The position numbers were made by a program, and so were the translations under genes. From Propionibacteriaceae bacterium UBA6238 (GTDB lineage Bacteria > Actinomycetota > Actinomycetes > Propionibacteriales > Propionibacteriaceae), in contig DJWE01000084.1 of assembly GCA_002441465.1 (NCBI GenBank), positions 2,830-14,109 of the forward strand: a DNA stretch of 11,280 nucleotides. Reading direction: 5' to 3'. Below are positions 8,710-11,280 of the stretch, in pieces (the stretch's first letter is position 1; every line of letters starts with the position of its first letter). The notes below the pieces were generated by a model. The model made no database searches, was not told the origin of the DNA, and worked only from the letters and a program-made list of their open reading frames with translations.

Positions 8710-9663
8710 ATGAATGCGTTTCGCCGTCCACCCGCCGTGGTCGCTTTCGGGGGTGGCCACGGCCTCTCGGCCAGCCTCACTGCGCTGCGCCAGCTCACCC
8801 ATCGGCTCACCGCGGTGGTCACCGTCGCCGACGACGGCGGCTCGTCCGGACGCCTGCGGGAGGAGTTCCCGATCCTCCCGCCCGGTGACCTGCGGATGGC
8901 CCTGGCGGCGTTGTGCGGCGATGACGAGGTAGGCCGGGCCTGGGCGGAGGTGCTGCAGTCGCGCTTCCCCGGTGAGGGGCCACTCGGTGGGCACAGTATC
9001 GGGAACCTGCTCATCGCCGGCCTGTGGCAACAGCTGGCCGATCCTGTCGCTGGGCTGGACATGGTGGCCGCCATGCTGCATGTCGAGGGACGCGTCCTGC
9101 CGATGGCTGCGGTGCCTTTGGTGATCGAGGCCGACGTGATCGGAGGCGATCCGTCCCGTCCGGATGAGGTCGAGGTCGTGGTCGGTCAGGAGGCGGTCGC
9201 GCTCGCCACCGGTGACATCAGCGACGTGCGGCTCACGCCCACGAATCCGCCGGCGGTCCCGGAGGCTCTGCAAGCGATCCGCGCGGCGGACTTTCTCGTG
9301 CTCGGCCCCGGATCGTGGTACTCCTCGGTGATCCCGCACGTCTTGGTGCCGGAGTTGCTCGAGGCGGTCCGCACCTCGCCCGCCCAGCGCATCCTCACGC
9401 TCAACCTGGTGCCCACCGAGGACGAGACGCCGGCCTACACCGCCTCGCGCCACATCGAGGTCTTGGCCGAGCATGCGCCTCGGCTGCGTTTCGACGTCGT
9501 CGTGGCCGACCCGAGCTTCAGCGTCGGGGATCCGCACCTCGCCACCTACGTCGCCTCGCTGGGCGCCCGGCTGGTGGTCGCACCGGTGCGAATGCGGGAC
9601 GGGTCGCCGCGTCACGACCCCCATCTGCTGGCCTCGGTTTATGCCGGGATCATGGGTCTGTAG
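8710..9663 (+). CDS. yvcK: YvcK/CofD-like family protein (UDP-sugar-binding, gluconeogenesis factor)
   Basis: This 317-residue protein belongs to the YvcK branch of the CofD/2-phospho-L-lactate transferase fold. In Bacillus subtilis YvcK is needed for growth on gluconeogenic carbon sources and cell shape and binds UDP-sugars; in mycobacteria the orthologue (CuvA) acts in cell-wall growth. Family motifs are GGGHGLS (14-20), ADDGGSSGRLR (40-50), PPGDLR (57-62), GHSIGNLL (94-101) and LGPGSWYSSVIPHVLV (198-213). The usual PGET stretch reads TEDET (236-240), so the Gly before Glu-Thr is replaced by Asp. The start is uncertain: ATG 8710 gives a protein beginning just before the first strand; GTG 8677 would add 11 residues. 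Neither has a ribosome-binding site or a leaderless -10 box, so translation probably depends on the rapZ mRNA upstream. whiA follows after 46 bases. Confidence 0.94.
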   Translation: MNAFRRPPAVVAFGGGHGLSASLTALRQLTHRLTAVVTVADDGGSSGRLREEFPILPPGDLRMALAALCGDDEVGRAWAEVLQSRFPGEGPLGGHSIGNLLIAGLWQQLADPVAGLDMVAAMLHVEGRVLPMAAVPLVIEADVIGGDPSRPDEVEVVVGQEAVALATGDISDVRLTPTNPPAVPEALQAIRAADFLVLGPGSWYSSVIPHVLVPELLEAVRTSPAQRILTLNLVPTEDETPAYTASRHIEVLAEHAPRLRFDVVVADPSFSVGDPHLATYVASLGARLVVAPVRMRDGSPRHDPHLLASVYAGIMGL

Positions 9664-9666
9664 GCT
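9661..9666 (+). promoter_or_regulatory. Possible internal -10 box upstream of whiA
   Basis: TAGGCT fits TANNNT and overlaps the yvcK stop codon. It would start a whiA mRNA near 9674 with a leader of about 35 bases. No -35 match is visible and such six-base hits are common, so this is weak; read-through from uvrC or rapZ may be enough. Confidence 0.2.
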
Positions 9667-9709
9667 AAGCCCACTCACGACCCTCCGCGAAAGGCAGCAC
9701 CAGACCGCT

Positions 9710-10696
9710 ATGGCAATGACGCAGCAGGTGAAGTCGGAGCTCGCCACTCTTGAGGTGACGAAGCCCGAACTGCGCAAGGCCGAGGTGGCCGCCCTGCTGA
9801 GGTTCGCCAACGGCCTGCACATCGCAGGCGGGCGGATCGTGGTGGAGGCGGAGCTCGACACCGGCGCAGCCGCGCGTCGGCTCCGCACGGCGATCTCCGA
9901 GCTGTTCGGGTTCACCTGCGAGTTCGTGGTGATCACCGGAAGCGCGCTACGCCGGGGAACCCGCTACGTCGTCCGGCTGATTCGGGACGGGGAGTCGCTT
10001 GCCCGGCAGACCGGCCTGATCGATCCGCGTGGACGCCCCGTCCGTGGCCTCCCGGTGCAGGTTGTCAATGGTGGGCTGGATGTGTCCGTCGCGGCGTGGC
10101 GAGGTGCTTTCCTTGCTCACGGCTCGCTCACTGAGCCGGGTCGCTCGATGGCCCTGGAAGTCACCTGCCCTGGCTCGGAGGCTGCGCTCGCGCTGGTCGG
10201 CGCCGCCCGCCGGCTCGGGATCAGCGCCAAAGCCCGGGAGGTCCGAGGCATCGACCGGGTGGTGATCCGCGACGGCGACGCGATCTCCGCGATGCTCACC
10301 CGGCTCGGCGCCCACGAGACCGTGCTGGCCTGGGAGGACCGGCGGATGCGCCGCGAGGTGCGGGCATCGGCGAACCGGTTGGCGAACTTCGATGACGCGA
10401 ACCTGCGCCGTTCGGCGCGGGCCGCCGTCGCTGCCGGTGCTCGGGTGAAGCGAGCCCTGGAGATCCTGGGCGACGACATTCCCGAGCACTTGCTGGTGGC
10501 CGGCCAGTTGCGACTGGAGCACAAGCAGGCCAGCCTCGAAGAGCTCGGGCAGCTGCACGTCCCCCCGCTCACCAAGGACGCGGTCGCCGGCCGGATCCGG
10601 CGGTTGCTGGCCACCGCGGACAAGCGGGCGGCGGAGCTCGGCATTCCGAACACCGAGGCCGGCCTGAGTCCGGAGATGCTCGACGACGACGCGTGA
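9710..10696 (+). CDS. whiA: WhiA, sporulation/cell-division transcription regulator
   Basis: WhiA is a DNA-binding protein conserved in Gram-positives. In Streptomyces it acts with WhiB to switch on sporulation septation genes; in non-sporulating species it affects cell division and chromosome segregation. The 328 residues show an N-terminal pair of degenerate LAGLIDADG homing-endonuclease-like repeats (about 1-215, second copy at RGAFLAHGSL, 131-140), with no sign of nuclease activity being retained, and a C-terminal helix-turn-helix domain (about 222-305, including NFDDANLRRS and ASLEELGQL). ATG 9710 (Met-Ala-Met-Thr) fits the family N-terminus; ATG 9716 would remove two residues. Only a weak AAGG lies 15 bases upstream, so translation may rely on coupling. 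It closes the uvrC-rapZ-yvcK-whiA run and is followed by a large hairpin. Its presence does not prove that the organism sporulates. Confidence 0.96.
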   Translation: MAMTQQVKSELATLEVTKPELRKAEVAALLRFANGLHIAGGRIVVEAELDTGAAARRLRTAISELFGFTCEFVVITGSALRRGTRYVVRLIRDGESLARQTGLIDPRGRPVRGLPVQVVNGGLDVSVAAWRGAFLAHGSLTEPGRSMALEVTCPGSEAALALVGAARRLGISAKAREVRGIDRVVIRDGDAISAMLTRLGAHETVLAWEDRRMRREVRASANRLANFDDANLRRSARAAVAAGARVKRALEILGDDIPEHLLVAGQLRLEHKQASLEELGQLHVPPLTKDAVAGRIRRLLATADKRAAELGIPNTEAGLSPEMLDDDA

Positions 10697-10698
10697 GG

Positions 10699-10708
10699 GA
10701 CGCGCGTC
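10699..10708. repeat. Perfect 10-base palindrome just after whiA
   Basis: GACGCGCGTC is fully self-complementary and starts two bases after the whiA stop. It sits 13 bases before the larger hairpin. It may be part of the end of the transcription unit or chance in GC-rich DNA. Confidence 0.3.
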
Positions 10709-10721
10709 GACCCGGCGCGGA

Positions 10722-10769
10722 GTCACGATCGACTGCGTCCCTGCGGTGTTGGGAGTAGCCGATCGTGAC
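10722..10769. terminator. Long hairpin between whiA and gap, probable factor-free terminator or operator
   Basis: GTCACGATCG (10722-10731) and CGATCGTGAC (10760-10769) are exact 10-base reverse complements. Inside them TCCC (10738-10741) can pair with GGGA (10751-10754) around a 9-base loop. There is no T-run after the second arm, so it is not a classical intrinsic terminator, but actinobacteria often use stems without a U-tract. The site 26 bases after whiA and about 60 before the gap -10 box suits termination of the upstream unit. A binding site for a regulator of gap is the alternative. Confidence 0.5.
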
Positions 10770-10780
10770 GGACCCGAGTA

Positions 10781-10795
10781 CCGATTCCGGATCGG
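10781..10795. repeat. Small inverted repeat CCGAT-N5-ATCGG upstream of gap
   Basis: CCGAT (10781-10785) and ATCGG (10791-10795) flank TCCGG. It lies 33 bases upstream of the likely gap -10 box and could form a short hairpin or a half-spaced operator. At five bases per arm it may be chance. Confidence 0.25.
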
Positions 10796-10827
10796 AGCCC
10801 GCGGCAACCCGCGTCAGCGCGAACCGC

Positions 10828-10833
10828 TAGGGT
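10828..10833 (+). promoter_or_regulatory. Probable -10 box of the gap promoter
   Basis: TAGGGT followed by GG fits the TANNNT(gg) -10 of high-GC actinobacteria. Transcription would start near 10840 and give a leader of about 60 bases with a good ribosome-binding site. There is no -35 of the TTGACA type. Eight bases upstream lies GCGTCAGCG (10811-10819), which shares the GTCAG core of the uvrA element; this is discussed as a finding. Confidence 0.5.
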
Positions 10834-10846
10834 GGAACTTGAACAC

Positions 10847-10865
10847 GGCTGGGCCAAAGCCCGCC
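10847..10865 (+). promoter_or_regulatory. Hairpin near the 5' end of the gap leader
   Basis: GGC-U-GGGC (10847-10854) can pair with GCCC-GCC (10859-10865) around a CAAA loop, giving seven G-C pairs with one bulged base. It would lie a few bases from the inferred 5' end of the gap mRNA and 17 bases before the ribosome-binding site. Stems at this place often stabilise abundant mRNAs; that function is inferred. Confidence 0.4.
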
Positions 10866-10882
10866 GCTGGACACCGGTTCGT

Positions 10883-10890
10883 AAAGGAGA
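10883..10890 (+). promoter_or_regulatory. Ribosome-binding site of gap
   Basis: AAAGGAGA ends 10 bases before ATG 10901. It is a strong purine-rich Shine-Dalgarno match, expected for a highly expressed glycolytic gene, and it confirms the start. Confidence 0.85.
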
Positions 10891-10900
10891 CCCTCACAAC

Positions 10901-11280
10901 ATGACCGTCAAGGTTGGCATCAACGGCTTCGGCCGAATCGGCCGCAACTACTTCCGTGCCCTGGTCGCTTCTGGCGCCGATCTGGACGTGGTGGCCGTCA
11001 ACGACCTCACCGACAACAAGACCCTCGCGCAGCTGCTGAAGTACGACTCGATCTTGGGTCGCTTCCCGGGCGAGGTCACCTACGACGAGAAGGCCCTCTA
11101 CGTGGATGGCAAGGAGATCAAGGCGTTCGAGGAGCGCGATCCGGCCAACCTGCCGTGGGGTGAGCTGGGCGTCGACATCGTGATCGAGTCCACCGGCTTC
11201 TTCACCGACGCGACCAAGGCGAAGGCGCACATCGACGCAGGCGCCAAGAAGGTGCTCATCTCCGCCCCGGCGAAGAACGA
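10901..11280 (+). CDS. gap: Glyceraldehyde-3-phosphate dehydrogenase, N-terminal part (3' end outside window)
   Basis: The first 126 codons of GAPDH are present. The enzyme oxidises glyceraldehyde-3-phosphate to 1,3-bisphosphoglycerate with NAD and inorganic phosphate in cytosolic glycolysis. The NAD-binding Rossmann domain begins GINGFGRIGR (residues 6-15). D35 in VAVNDL is the acidic residue that binds the adenosine ribose and favours NAD over NADP, so this is the glycolytic type. YDSILGRFPG (48-57), ESTGFF (96-101) and SAPAK (121-125) also match. The catalytic Cys lies beyond the window. It has its own -10 box, structured leader and strong ribosome-binding site, and is separated from whiA by 204 bases and a hairpin, so it likely opens a new transcription unit. 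In related genomes pgk and tpiA usually follow. Identification is certain. Confidence 0.98.
   Translation, partial: MTVKVGINGFGRIGRNYFRALVASGADLDVVAVNDLTDNKTLAQLLKYDSILGRFPGEVTYDEKALYVDGKEIKAFEERDPANLPWGELGVDIVIESTGFFTDATKAKAHIDAGAKKVLISAPAKN

Noticed and set aside
8305..9936. 543-codon reverse-strand frame across rapZ, yvcK and whiA
   Set aside because: It is a shadow of three conserved genes and has no recognisable domain or ribosome-binding site.

Overview
This window is GC-rich chromosomal DNA from an actinobacterium, most likely of the order Propionibacteriales or a close relative. The evidence is WhiA, a mycothiol-dependent maleylpyruvate isomerase-family protein, start codons that fit leaderless transcription from TANNNT -10 boxes, and the actinobacterial order uvrC-rapZ-yvcK-whiA-gap. 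I see no mobile element, CRISPR array, tRNA, rRNA or phage gene. Ten protein genes fill nearly all of the window. The longest gap is the 204 bases between whiA and gap, so no gene-free stretch exceeds 300 bases.

Left part (1-5793): a nucleotide excision repair island. The 3' end of uvrB is followed by a TerC-family membrane protein gene, a reverse-strand mycothiol-dependent isomerase-family gene that converges on it with a 12-base overlap, then uvrA, and a reverse-strand Tat/lipoprotein Rieske gene that converges on uvrA with an 11-base gap and diverges from uvrC.

Right part (5794-11280): uvrC, rapZ, yvcK and whiA all read rightward with gaps of 26 to 61 bases and probably form one transcription unit. 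whiA is followed by a structured intergenic region and the start of gap (glyceraldehyde-3-phosphate dehydrogenase).

All three core subunits of the UvrABC excinuclease therefore lie within about 8 kb. The clearest regulatory signal is that uvrA and uvrC carry the same promoter layout: a TGTCRG-containing element, exactly 8 bases, a TANNNT box, then 7 bases to the start codon. This matches the mycobacterial RecA-independent DNA-damage promoter (RecA-NDp, activated by PafBC). It suggests that uvrA and uvrC, with rapZ, yvcK and whiA possibly read through from uvrC, respond to DNA damage without LexA. It also decides the start codons: GTG for uvrA and ATG 5794 for uvrC, both probably leaderless.

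The proteins are mostly conserved housekeeping functions. The points worth a second look are in regulation and small sequence oddities, and I do not see a convincing new multi-gene system.
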